Part shown: positions 43,148-50,907 of the stretch, one piece after another
How the letters are laid out: each line of letters opens with the position of its first letter
How positions within the stretch are numbered: the first letter of the stretch is position 1
Origin: Sphingomonas endophytica
GTDB taxonomy: Bacteria; Pseudomonadota; Alphaproteobacteria; Sphingomonadales; Sphingomonadaceae
DNA: 64,000 bases
Assembly: GCF_001476895.1 (NCBI RefSeq)
Contig: NZ_LDTB01000009.1
Location: 33,147-97,146 of the forward strand
Direction: 5' to 3'
The notes under the pieces: generated by a model
Database searches by the model: none
What the model was told of the DNA's origin: nothing
Seen by the model: only the letters and a program-made list of their open reading frames with translations
Made by a program: the position numbers and the translations under genes

Positions 43148-45067
43148 TTACTGGCAGGCGAGACACTCGTCGTAATCGGTCGTCTCGCCGATCGAGAACT
43201 TCGGCGTGGCGATCGTATTGTCCGCCTCGACCCCGCCCGAGCCCTCAGACCCCGCGAACCCGGCGCGCTGCACCGACTTCGACCGCAGGTAATAGAGCGA
43301 CTTGATGCCCAGTTCCCACGCGCGGAAATGGAGCATCAGCAGATCCCATTTCTCTACGTCCGCCGGGATGAACAGGTTCAGCGACTGCGCCTGGTCGATG
43401 TACGGCGTGCGATCCCCGGCGAGTTCGAGCAACCAGCGCTGATCGATCTCGAACGAGGTCTTGTAACAGTCCTTCTCCTCTTGGCTGAGGAAGTCGAGGT
43501 GCTGCACCGACCCGCCGTGTTCGAGGATCGAGTTCCAGACCGAATCGGCGTTCTTGCTCTTTTCGATCAGCAGCTTTTCGAGGTACGGGTTCTTGACCGC
43601 GAAGCTGCCCGACAGCGTCTTGTGGGTGTAGATATTGGCCGGGATCGGCTCGATGCACGCGCTGGTGCCGCCGCAGATGATGCTGATCGACGCGGTCGGC
43701 GCGATCGCCATCTTGCACGAGAAGCGCTCCATCACGCCGACGTCGGCGGCGTCGGGGCACGGACCCCGCTCGGCCGCGAGCGTCATCGACGCCTGGTTCA
43801 CCTGCGCGTTGATGTGCTTGAAGATGCGCAGGTTCCAGCTCTTGGCCATCGCGCCTTCGAACGGCAGGCCGCGCGCCTGCAGGAAGCTGTGGAAGCCCAT
43901 GACGCCCAGACCCACCGAGCGCTCGCGCGCCGCGCTGTACGCCGCGCGCTCCATGCCCGGTTCGTGGCGGTCGATATAATCCTGCAACACGTTGTCGAGG
44001 AAGCGCATCACGTCCTCGACGAAGCCCTTCTCGTCCTTCCACTCGTCCCACGTTTCGAGGTTGAGCGACGACAGGCAGCAGACCGCGGTGCGATCGTTGC
44101 CGAGGTGATCCTTGCCGGTCGGTAGCGTGATCTCGCTGCACAGGTTGGAGGTCGACACCTTCAGCCCCAGTTCGCGGTGGTGCTTCGGCATCGTCGAGTT
44201 CACATGGTCCGCGAAGACGATGTACGGCTCGCCGGTGGCGAGGCGGGTCTCCACCAGCTTCTGGAACAGCGCGCGCGCATCGACGGTGCCGCGTACCGAG
44301 CCGTCCTTCGGGCTCTTGAGCTGCCATTCCGCACCGTCGCGCACCGCCGCCATGAAGGCGTCGGGGATCAGCACGCCGTGGTGCAGGTTCAGCGCCTTGC
44401 GGTTGAAATCGCCCGAGGGCTTGCGGATCTCGAGGAACTCCTCGATTTCCGGGTGCGAGATGTCGAGGTAGCAGGCCGCCGAGCCGCGCCGCAGCGACCC
44501 CTGCGAAATCGCCAGCGTCAGCGAATCCATGACGCGCACGAACGGTATGATGCCACTGGTCTTGCCGTTCAGGCCGACCGGCTCGCCGATCCCGCGCACA
44601 TTGCCCCAATAGGTGCCGATCCCGCCGCCGCGCGAGGCGAGCCAGACGTTCTCGTTCCAGGTCTGTACGATCCCGTCGAGGCTGTCGGGGACCGAATTCA
44701 GGTAGCAGCTGATCGGCAGCCCGCGCCCGGTGCCGCCGTTCGACAGCACCGGCGTGGCGGGCATGAACCACAATTTCGAGATATAGTCGTACAGCCGCTG
44801 CGCATGCGCCTGATCGTCCGCATAGGCGCTGGCGACACGGACGAAGAGATCCTGATAGCTTTCGCCGGGCAGCAGGTAGCGGTCTTTCAGCGTCTCCTTG
44901 CCGAAATCGGTCAGCAGCGCGTCGCGGCTGTGATCGACGTCGAGCGGATAGGGCTTGTTGCGGACACCGTGCCGGGCGACCGTCTGCTCGGAGGCGGCCT
45001 GTCCGGCCATGGCTGCGTCGATCATGTCGGTGGCCATCGCCTCACCGTCCGTGGTCGTGAAGTTCAT
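43148..45067 (-). CDS. nrdA: Ribonucleoside-diphosphate reductase, alpha subunit (class Ia-like)
   Basis: A 639-residue catalytic subunit. The redox-pair cysteines are in RGSAACYLDISHPEIEEF and AVCCLSSLNLETW; the catalytic loop is STSNLCSEITLP with Asn, Cys and Glu. The C-terminal shuttle is ECLACQ (CxxC). Radical-transfer tyrosines are likely in SLYYLRS. Compared with E. coli NrdA (about 760 residues) the N terminus is short: no ATP-cone is visible before LLTDFGKETLKDRYLLPGES. The radical-bearing NrdB subunit is not in this window. The 346-base upstream region should hold the promoter; no NrdR box was found with confidence. Confidence 0.95.
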   Translation of the reverse strand: MNFTTTDGEAMATDMIDAAMAGQAASEQTVARHGVRNKPYPLDVDHSRDALLTDFGKETLKDRYLLPGESYQDLFVRVASAYADDQAHAQRLYDYISKLWFMPATPVLSNGGTGRGLPISCYLNSVPDSLDGIVQTWNENVWLASRGGGIGTYWGNVRGIGEPVGLNGKTSGIIPFVRVMDSLTLAISQGSLRRGSAACYLDISHPEIEEFLEIRKPSGDFNRKALNLHHGVLIPDAFMAAVRDGAEWQLKSPKDGSVRGTVDARALFQKLVETRLATGEPYIVFADHVNSTMPKHHRELGLKVSTSNLCSEITLPTGKDHLGNDRTAVCCLSSLNLETWDEWKDEKGFVEDVMRFLDNVLQDYIDRHEPGMERAAYSAARERSVGLGVMGFHSFLQARGLPFEGAMAKSWNLRIFKHINAQVNQASMTLAAERGPCPDAADVGVMERFSCKMAIAPTASISIICGGTSACIEPIPANIYTHKTLSGSFAVKNPYLEKLLIEKSKNADSVWNSILEHGGSVQHLDFLSQEEKDCYKTSFEIDQRWLLELAGDRTPYIDQAQSLNLFIPADVEKWDLLMLHFRAWELGIKSLYYLRSKSVQRAGFAGSEGSGGVEADNTIATPKFSIGETTDYDECLACQ

Positions 45068-45413
45068 CGCTCGCGTTCCCGCCTGTCTGTTCGCGATCCC
45101 GTGGACCGCCGATCCGAAAGTTCCGGCGGGGATCGCGCCACGTGCGGCGGCGCAGGTCGGCTTGCCCGACCGCTACCTTACCACCGATAGCGCCGGTCCC
45201 CGGCCCCTACCTCTACAGATTGTGGCAGAAGCGCCGGTCAGGCAAGTCCCGTATTAGGGCCGTCCCCGGCCCCAAAACGCACCGACGCACGGGATTCCGC
45301 GAGGTTCGCGGATTGCAAGCGGTCAAAAAATTTTTGCCGCCCCGGCGCGCTGCCCAAGCGACTCCGGCGCGCGCATGTTGCCCCCGCGCGGCGGGGTTTG
45401 TACAGCCCATGCC
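45068..45413. other. Divergent intergenic region between nrdA and fumarase
   Basis: No gene is seen in these 346 bases. They must contain promoters for both divergent genes. A hyphenated inverted repeat GCGGtCAAAAAaTTTTTGCCGC lies at 45319-45340, about 75 bases before the fumarase start, and could be a protein-binding or bend site. An AT-rich CACAATCTGTAG on the minus strand near 45215-45225 could be a -10 region of nrdA. Confidence 0.4.
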
Positions 45414-46937
45414 ATGACGATTGTGATCCGTACCGCCGACCTGATCGAGAGCGTCGCCGACGCGCTCCAGTTCATCAGTTACTATCACCCGATGGATTAT
45501 ATCCGCGCGCTGGGCACCGCGTACGAGGCGGAACAGTCGCCGGCGGCGAAGGATGCGATCGCGCAGATACTTACCAACAGCCGGATGTGCGCGGAGGGCC
45601 ATCGCCCGATCTGCCAGGATACCGGCATCGTCAACGTCTTCGTGAAATGGGGCATGGACTGCCGCCTCGACGACAGCAGCCGCTCGTTGCAGGAGGTCGT
45701 CGACGAGGGCGTGCGCCGCGCCTACCTCCACCCGGAGAACAAGCTGCGCGCCTCGGTGCTCGCCGATCCGGCCTTCACGCGCCGCAACACCCGCGACAAT
45801 ACGCCGTGCGTGCTGCATGTCGAGATGGTGCCGGGCGCGACCGTCTCGGTCGATGTCGCGGCCAAGGGCGGCGGTAGCGAGAACAAGTCGAAGTTCAAGA
45901 TGATGAACCCCAGCGACTCGATCGTCGACTGGGTGATCGAGATGCTGCCGCAGATGGGCGCGGGCTGGTGCCCGCCGGGGATGCTGGGCATCGGTATCGG
46001 CGGCACCGCCGAACATTGCGTATTGCTGGCCAAGCAGGCGCTGATGGAGCCGATCGACATGGGGCCGCTGAAGGCGCGCGGGCCGAAGAACGATATCGAG
46101 GCGCTGCGCATCGAGATCTTCGACAAGGTCAATGCGCTGGGCATCGGCGCGCAGGGGCTGGGTGGCCTCTCCACGATCCTGGACGTCAAGATCAAGGACG
46201 CGCCGTGCCATGCGGCGGGCAAGCCGGTGGCGATGATCCCGAATTGCGCCGCGACCCGCCACGCGCATTTCACGCTGGACGGCAGCGGCCCGGCCTATCT
46301 GGAGGCGCCGAAGCTGGAGGAATGGCCGGACGTCAACTGGACGCCCGACAAGGCGGCGATCCGCGTCGACCTCGACACGCTGACGCCCGAGGTGGTGCAG
46401 TCGTGGAAGCAGGGCGACCGGCTGCTGCTGAACGGCAAGATGCTGACCGGGCGCGACGCCGCGCACAAGCGCATTGCCGACATGCTGGCCAAGGGCGAGG
46501 AACTGCCGGTCGAGTTCAAGGGCCGCGTGATCTATTATGTCGGCCCGGTCGATCCGGTCGGCGAGGAAGTGGTCGGCCCCGCCGGTCCCACCACCGCGAC
46601 GCGCATGGACAAGTTCACGCGCATGATGCTCGACCAGGGCCTGCTGGCGATGGTCGGCAAGGCGGAGCGCGGCCCCGCCGCGACCGATGCGATCCGCGAG
46701 GCGAAGAGTGCGTACCTGATGGCGGTCGGCGGTGCGGCCTATCTGGTCGCGCGCGCGATCAAGGGCAGCAAGGTCGTCGGCTTCGAGGATCTGGGGATGG
46801 AAGCGATCTACGAATTCGAGGTCAGCGACTTCCCCGTCACCGTCGCGGTCGATGCGGAGGGCAACAACGTCCACCAGCTCGCGCCGCTGGTGTGGAAGGA
46901 GAAGATCGCGCGGGAAAAGTTGTTGATTGGGGCGTAG
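45414..46937 (+). CDS. fumA: Fumarate hydratase, class I (iron-sulfur)
   Basis: A 507-residue 4Fe-4S enzyme that interconverts fumarate and malate in the TCA cycle. The N-terminal alpha domain has PICQDTGIVNVFVKWG with the first cluster Cys, then KGGGSENKSKFKMMNPS, CPPGMLGIGIGGTAEHC and MIPNCAATRHAHFTLDGSGP. The C-terminal beta domain has GRVIYYVGPVDPVGEEVVGP, GPTTATRMDKF and SKVVGFEDLGMEAIYEFEV. It is a fused single-chain form, not the split alpha/beta type. The start at 45414 (MTIVIRTADLIESV) is chosen as the first ATG that fits; an upstream in-frame ATG adds 13 non-family residues. It is monocistronic and followed by a strong terminator. Confidence 0.94.
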   Translation: MTIVIRTADLIESVADALQFISYYHPMDYIRALGTAYEAEQSPAAKDAIAQILTNSRMCAEGHRPICQDTGIVNVFVKWGMDCRLDDSSRSLQEVVDEGVRRAYLHPENKLRASVLADPAFTRRNTRDNTPCVLHVEMVPGATVSVDVAAKGGGSENKSKFKMMNPSDSIVDWVIEMLPQMGAGWCPPGMLGIGIGGTAEHCVLLAKQALMEPIDMGPLKARGPKNDIEALRIEIFDKVNALGIGAQGLGGLSTILDVKIKDAPCHAAGKPVAMIPNCAATRHAHFTLDGSGPAYLEAPKLEEWPDVNWTPDKAAIRVDLDTLTPEVVQSWKQGDRLLLNGKMLTGRDAAHKRIADMLAKGEELPVEFKGRVIYYVGPVDPVGEEVVGPAGPTTATRMDKFTRMMLDQGLLAMVGKAERGPAATDAIREAKSAYLMAVGGAAYLVARAIKGSKVVGFEDLGMEAIYEFEVSDFPVTVAVDAEGNNVHQLAPLVWKEKIAREKLLIGA

Positions 46938-46970
46938 GCGCCGCGCCCGCGATCGTCTGAAGGACTGAGG

Positions 46971-46995
46971 GGCGGGAGTGATCCCGCCCTTTTTG
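46971..46995 (+). terminator. Rho-independent terminator of the fumarase gene
   Basis: GGGCGGGA and TCCCGCCC pair around GTGA and are followed by TTTTT, 33 bases after the stop codon. The stem is perfect. The remainder of 46938-47118 shows nothing else. Confidence 0.92.
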
Positions 46996-47118
46996 TGATC
47001 GGCGCGACGGGAGGATGATCCATCGGGGGTGAAGCGCCAGGGTGCGTGGTGAACACGGCAGCCTGAAGCCACGAACGTCAGTCCTCATGGCTGGGCTCCG
47101 GCGCTGACGAATCACACC

Positions 47119-49293
47119 TCAGAATCGATAGCCGATCGTTCCCTGCACGACGCGGCGGTTGCCGTACCAACACCAGGCGTAATTGGCGAAGCACGAGGTG
47201 ATGTACGTGCGGTCGAACAGGTTCGAGGCGTTCACACCCAGCGTCAGTCCGCGCAGGCGGGGCGATGCCTTTTCCAGGTCGTAGCGGAGCCACGTGTCAT
47301 ACACGGTGTAGGACGGGCTGTTGAGCGGCGCGGCGGCCGCCGGGTTTTCGGGCGGGGCATAGACGCCGGCGTACACCGCATCGACATGGCGGACCGCGCC
47401 GCCCAGCGTCAGGCCTTTCAGCGTGCCGCGTTCCGGCGCCCAGTCGACGATCAGCGACGCGCCGCCGCGGCCGACCGTTTCCAGCCCGCGACCGACCCGC
47501 GACGGATCCTGCGGATCGCTGGTCACGCGCACGCGCTGCCGGCTGTAGGCGGCGCGCAGCGTGACGCCGTGCGACAGCGGCGCGGTGCCTTCGAACTCGA
47601 AGCCGGTCGAGCGCACCTCGCCGGTCTGGCGCGATACGGAGAAGTCGGGCGTGGCGGTGACGACATTGGTCTGGTCGATGCGGAACCAGGCACCGGACAG
47701 CAGGACCGGCGTACCCGGCACGGTGAACTTCGCGCCCGCCTCGATCTGTTTGCCGAGCGACGGATCGGCCAGCCCCAGCGTGTCGTCGGCGCGGCGCACC
47801 GTCGAGGATTGCGGCTCGAACGAGGTCGAATAGCTGACATAGGGCGCCAGTCCGAACGGCAGCGTGTAGAGCGCGGCGGCGCGCCAGGTGAACTTGCGGT
47901 CCTGTTTCACGTCGGAGCCGGCGGCGGAGATCTGCTGCCCGCGCGCCCAGTCGTGTCGCGCGCCGAGCGTGACCCGCAGCGCGCCGAGTTCCATCTGATC
48001 CTGCGCATAGACGCCCTGCTGGCGCAGGCGGGCCTTCAGGTTGAACTCGCCATAACCGTCCGGCACCTGCGCCGGCGTGCGCGGCACGACCATCGTGCCA
48101 TAGACCGGATCGTAGACATCGAGCGGGGTGGCGCCGCCGAACTGCCCGTCTTCGTCGGAATGCGCGACCTGACGATCGACGCCGAACAGCAGCCGGTGCG
48201 TCACCGCCCCGGTGCGCCACGTACCGGCGAGCTGGTTGTCGTAGGTCCAGTTGTCCAGCGATTCGTCGGTGGCGTAGGAGGCGCGGTTGAAGACGCGGGT
48301 GCTGCCCGTCGCCGGCGCCCCGCTGACGTACACCAGCCCGAGTTGCGACGTGACGTGCTGGTAGCGCCCGGACGCGCGGAAGCTCCACCCGCTCCCGAAA
48401 TCGTGACGAAGGATGTAGGTGCCCGATGCCTGTTCGCGCTGGAAGCGGTTGCCCGCCTCGCCGCCGTCGAAATGCGACGACAGGCGGCCGTTCGGACTGT
48501 CGATCAACGTGCCGAGCGCCGGGAGCACGCCATAGGCGCCGTTCTGCGGGTCATGCGAAACATTGCCGAGCAGGGTGAGCGTCGTGCGCGATCCGTTGCC
48601 GAGCGTGACCGCGCCCGACACCGTCTGCCGCTCGCGCCGGCCGAAGCGCTGTTGCGTGTCCGATCCGTTGGCGCTGCCGTACAGGCGCCAGAGCACGAGA
48701 TCGCCGGCGCGCCCGCCGATGTCGGCATCGAGGCGATAGAGATCGTAGCTGCCGTAGGTACCGTCGACCGTGCCGTACAGCGGCACGTCGAGCGGGAGCT
48801 TGCTGGACTGGGCGACGAGGCCGCCGGGGCTGGACTGCCCATAGAGAACCGAGGCCGGTCCCTTCACGACCTCGAACCGGTCCAGCCGCGACACGTCGAC
48901 CTGCGGCGCGGCATAGCCGGTGGTGCTGCCGAACTGCTTGAGGCCGTCGAGGAAGACCGGCGCGTCGAAGCCGCGCAGCTTGAACTGGTCGTACACCTCC
49001 GCGCTGGACCCGCGCGTTTCCGGGGTGACGCCCGCGACGAAGCGCAGCGCCTGATTGAGATTCTGCAGTCCGAGCTGTGCGATTTCCTCGCCGGTGACGA
49101 CGGTGACCGACTGCGGCGTTTCCGCCAGCGGCGTCGCCGACTTGGTGGCGGAGGATGCTTCGTCGGGTGCCGCCCGGCCGGTGACGATCACCTCGTTATC
49201 GGCGACGGCACCAGCATGGACCTGCGCGGTGGCCGGGAACGCGGGGAGGGCGGCGGCGAGCGCCACGATGCTGGAGGTAAGACGGCGTGACAT
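47119..49293 (-). CDS. TonB-dependent siderophore receptor (FhuA-like)
   Basis: A 724-residue outer membrane receptor. Signal peptide to about FPATAQ (residue 24), TonB box EVIVTGR, plug (about 45-165: LAETPQSVTVVTGEEIAQLG, LNQALRFVAGVTPETRG, FKLRGFDAPVFLDGLKQFGS, LDRFEVVKGPASVLYGQSSP, GGLVAQSSK) and a barrel that ends GTIGYRF with a terminal Phe. The plug pattern is that of hydroxamate (ferrichrome-type) siderophore receptors. Barrel strand near the C terminus contains a Cys pair (TSCFANYAWCW). A Fur-like site lies 37 bases before the start. It runs convergent to the fumarase gene. Confidence 0.93.
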   Translation of the reverse strand: MSRRLTSSIVALAAALPAFPATAQVHAGAVADNEVIVTGRAAPDEASSATKSATPLAETPQSVTVVTGEEIAQLGLQNLNQALRFVAGVTPETRGSSAEVYDQFKLRGFDAPVFLDGLKQFGSTTGYAAPQVDVSRLDRFEVVKGPASVLYGQSSPGGLVAQSSKLPLDVPLYGTVDGTYGSYDLYRLDADIGGRAGDLVLWRLYGSANGSDTQQRFGRRERQTVSGAVTLGNGSRTTLTLLGNVSHDPQNGAYGVLPALGTLIDSPNGRLSSHFDGGEAGNRFQREQASGTYILRHDFGSGWSFRASGRYQHVTSQLGLVYVSGAPATGSTRVFNRASYATDESLDNWTYDNQLAGTWRTGAVTHRLLFGVDRQVAHSDEDGQFGGATPLDVYDPVYGTMVVPRTPAQVPDGYGEFNLKARLRQQGVYAQDQMELGALRVTLGARHDWARGQQISAAGSDVKQDRKFTWRAAALYTLPFGLAPYVSYSTSFEPQSSTVRRADDTLGLADPSLGKQIEAGAKFTVPGTPVLLSGAWFRIDQTNVVTATPDFSVSRQTGEVRSTGFEFEGTAPLSHGVTLRAAYSRQRVRVTSDPQDPSRVGRGLETVGRGGASLIVDWAPERGTLKGLTLGGAVRHVDAVYAGVYAPPENPAAAAPLNSPSYTVYDTWLRYDLEKASPRLRGLTLGVNASNLFDRTYITSCFANYAWCWYGNRRVVQGTIGYRF

Positions 49294-49329
49294 GAAGACC
49301 CCTTTCGATCGGGGGGCCTTTATCTCCGG

Positions 49330-49344
49330 TGCGAGTGATTATCA
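49330..49344. promoter_or_regulatory. Fur-like site upstream of the second siderophore receptor
   Basis: TGCGAGTGATTATCA has a perfect right half (ATTATCA) and five of seven matches in the left half to the 7-1-7 Fur inverted repeat. It lies 37-51 bases before the receptor ATG on the minus strand, where a repressor should sit. Confidence 0.65.
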
Positions 49345-49561
49345 ATTGCTTCGTGTCTCAACGGTCGGGATCGCCCGTCGCGATCGATGGCCCCGAATAT
49401 GAGAAGAGGTTGCCGAACGCCCGCATCGCGGACGCCCGACAACCCCTTGACATGGTCAGCGGCCGGAGAGCTCCAGCCCGGGAGACCATGTGGGCCTCCA
49501 AGAACCGCGTCACCGCTTCGTTGGATGGAGGAGAAGCCCTCCCGAAGCGGATCGGCGACGC

Positions 49562-49618
49562 TTAGAAGCGCGCCTCCCGAACGAACTGAACCGACCCCAT
49601 TGCTGAACCATGAGACAT
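49562..49618 (-). CDS. Possible 18-residue leader peptide with super Shine-Dalgarno
   Basis: On the minus strand, GAAAGGAGGTGATCC ends two bases before an ATG at 49618. The following ORF encodes MSHGSAMGSVQFVREARF and stops. The Shine-Dalgarno element is the exact 15-base complement of the usual 16S rRNA 3' end, far stronger than those of neighbouring genes. The peptide has no known family that I recognise. It lies about 270 bases upstream of the siderophore receptor on the same strand. It may be a regulatory leader or the start of a small RNA; a chance match of the rRNA tail is less likely given the ATG at the right distance. Confidence 0.4.
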   Translation of the reverse strand: MSHGSAMGSVQFVREARF

Positions 49619-49697
49619 CGGATCACCTCCTTTCGCTGGTTGATAACAAGTGCGACCGCGTCAGCCGCGCCACCAATGTGAGACGCGCGGACCTGCG

Positions 49698-49712
49698 ATA
49701 CAAGCCTTGTAT
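49698..49712. promoter_or_regulatory. Palindromic operator candidate
   Basis: ATACAAGCCTTGTAT is a perfect 7-1-7 inverted repeat about 80 bases upstream of the mini-ORF. It has the form of a dimeric HTH-regulator site and overlaps a TTGTAT hexamer that could be a -35 element on the minus strand. A second palindrome GGAGAATTCTCC lies 13 bases away. Confidence 0.4.
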
Positions 49713-49755
49713 TATGTCGCGATCTGGAGAATTCTCCGTCCCCTTCGTGCCGGAA

Positions 49756-50286
49756 TCAGGCGCGGCAATCCTCGATCACCCGGCCGATCTCCGCCCACGG
49801 CGGCAGCACCAGCGGCGGCGTGCCCGGCTGCTCGACGGTGAAGCGCCCGCGCGTGAAGGCCATCGCGTCGAGCAGGCGGTCATCGACCGCGAAACGGGCC
49901 GCGATCTGCGGTGAGGCCCCCGGTGCCGCCTGGGTCGCGACGGTGCGCGTCGTGGAAGTGGTGCGGATCGTGAACGGCGCGACGATCGCGCCGGGCCGCT
50001 CAAGCCAGATCGCGCGTGCCGCCCGGTCGCACCGCAATTGCAGCGCCACCGGCTGGCCGGGTTGTGCGTATACGGCGCGCGTGCCGTTCGTATCGCGCAG
50101 ATATCGCCATGCGCCGGGCGTCCACGGCCAGTCCTGCCAGTCGGCGGGCAGCACGGGCGGCGGTGCGACGACCGGCGGCGGTGGCGTGGGGACCGCGACC
50201 GGGACCGGCGGGGCGGCGCGCGGCACGCACCCGGCGACCGCGACGGCAGCGATCGTGATGGCGAGGAAGGAAGGAGAGCGGGTCAC
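49756..50286 (-). CDS. Lipoprotein of unknown function
   Basis: A 176-residue protein starting at a GTG (50286): VTRSPSFLAITIAAVAVAGC is a lipoprotein signal with lipobox AVAGC. A Pro/Val-rich linker follows (PPVPVAVPTPPPPVVAPPPV), then a globular part with WQDWPWTPGAWRYLRDTNGT, ALQLRCDRAARAIWLERPG and RFTVEQPGTPPLVLPPWAEI, ending VIEDCRA. Two Cys (LQLRC and EDC) could pair. I do not recognise a domain family. No clear ribosome-binding site precedes the GTG, so the start is uncertain, but the lipobox supports it. It is divergent from the PRC-barrel gene. Confidence 0.65.
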   Translation of the reverse strand: MTRSPSFLAITIAAVAVAGCVPRAAPPVPVAVPTPPPPVVAPPPVLPADWQDWPWTPGAWRYLRDTNGTRAVYAQPGQPVALQLRCDRAARAIWLERPGAIVAPFTIRTTSTTRTVATQAAPGASPQIAARFAVDDRLLDAMAFTRGRFTVEQPGTPPLVLPPWAEIGRVIEDCRA

Positions 50287-50332
50287 GCCGTCGCTATGGC
50301 GGATCGACCGCGTGCGCTCAACCGCCACGCCC

Positions 50333-50358
50333 GGAACCACCGCATCGGCACGACGGTT
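50333..50358 (+). promoter_or_regulatory. EcfG-type general stress promoter
   Basis: GGAAC at 50333-50337, a 16-base spacer and CGGTT at 50354-50358 match the alphaproteobacterial EcfG consensus GGAAC-N16/17-CGTT closely (one extra G). It lies 37 bases before the ATG of a PRC-barrel protein, a family often in the EcfG regulon. Confidence 0.55.
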
Positions 50359-50395
50359 CACCGCGCGAACCGCTTTAACATAGGAGAAGCCGAGC

Positions 50396-50764
50396 ATGTC
50401 CGAGGACACGCCGACGCAGATTTTGGTGCAGGCCCAGCTGGGCGACAGCATGAAGGTGGATACGCGCGACGGCGACCATCTGGGCACGGTCCATGCCTTC
50501 ATGGTCCACAAGTCGAGCGGGCGGACCACCCATGCGGTGCTCAGCCTCGGCGGCTTTCTGGGCATGGGCAAGAGCTATTACCCGCTGCCGTTCGCGCTGT
50601 TGCAGTTCGACCCCGTGCGGGATCGCTATGTGGTGACGGTCGATCGCCGGCTGCTGGAAGGCGGCCCGAGCTGGGCGAACAATGCCCCCGTGTTCGACCA
50701 GGCCTATGCCGATCGCGTCGCCAGTTACTATCAGGTGCAGGGCGAAAACCTCAACCTCGCGTAA
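50396..50764 (+). CDS. PRC-barrel domain protein
   Basis: A 122-residue protein with a PRC-barrel-like beta domain: GDSMKVDTRDGDHLGTVHAF, THAVLSLGGFLGMGKSYYPL, PFALLQFDPVRDRYVVTVDR. The C-terminal tail (VFDQAYADRVASYYQVQGEN) is typical of small alphaproteobacterial PRC proteins. These are cytoplasmic and stress-induced; the molecular role is unknown. A GGAGAA site lies 7 bases before the ATG. The EcfG-like promoter upstream fits control by the general stress response. A 43-residue gene follows directly and is probably co-transcribed. Confidence 0.8.
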   Translation: MSEDTPTQILVQAQLGDSMKVDTRDGDHLGTVHAFMVHKSSGRTTHAVLSLGGFLGMGKSYYPLPFALLQFDPVRDRYVVTVDRRLLEGGPSWANNAPVFDQAYADRVASYYQVQGENLNLA

Positions 50765-50775
50765 GGAGCGGACCG

Positions 50776-50907
50776 ATGGACGAGCGCAAGGAAAACGACG
50801 TGCAGGAAGCGGTGGAGGAACTGCTGACCGACCCGGATTCGCCGGACAAGGGCAACAGCAGCCCGCCGCCGCAGACCACCGACGCCGAGCCGCGTTCGGG
50901 TCACTGA
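50776..50907 (+). CDS. Small acidic protein of unknown function (43 aa)
   Basis: An ATG at 50776 follows an AAGGAG site (50763-50768) and encodes 43 residues: MDERKENDVQEAVEELLTDP, then a Ser/Pro-rich tail (SPDKGNSSPPPQTTD) ending RSGH. It is probably disordered. It lies 11 bases after the PRC-barrel gene on the same strand, so it is likely the second gene of a stress operon. Its last seven bases overlap the end of the convergent tonB gene. No family is recognised. Confidence 0.6.
   Translation: MDERKENDVQEAVEELLTDPDSPDKGNSSPPPQTTDAEPRSGH

Larger units (their letters stand above)
49294..49755. other. Long untranslated/leader region before the second siderophore receptor
   Basis: These 462 bases separate the receptor from a lipoprotein gene read in the same direction. 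They hold the Fur-like site (49330-49344), an 18-codon ORF with a very strong ribosome-binding site (49562-49618), a possible 51-codon GTG-started ORF at 49358-49513 without a clear ribosome-binding site, and two perfect palindromes, ATACAAGCCTTGTAT at 49698-49712 and GGAGAATTCTCC at 49726-49737. No longer gene is supported. Confidence 0.5.

Noticed and set aside
45068..45413. NrdR box before nrdA
   Set aside because: The best segment (around CACAATCTGTAG) does not match the NrdR palindrome well enough and no second copy is nearby.
49358..49513. 51-codon GTG-started ORF upstream of the second siderophore receptor
   Set aside because: No ribosome-binding site, and its end overlaps nothing conserved; kept only as a remark in the region entry.
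49620..49634. Fragment of a 16S rRNA gene
   Set aside because: Only the last 15 bases of the 16S sequence match on the plus strand; flanks are unrelated, so it is better read as a Shine-Dalgarno element on the minus strand.
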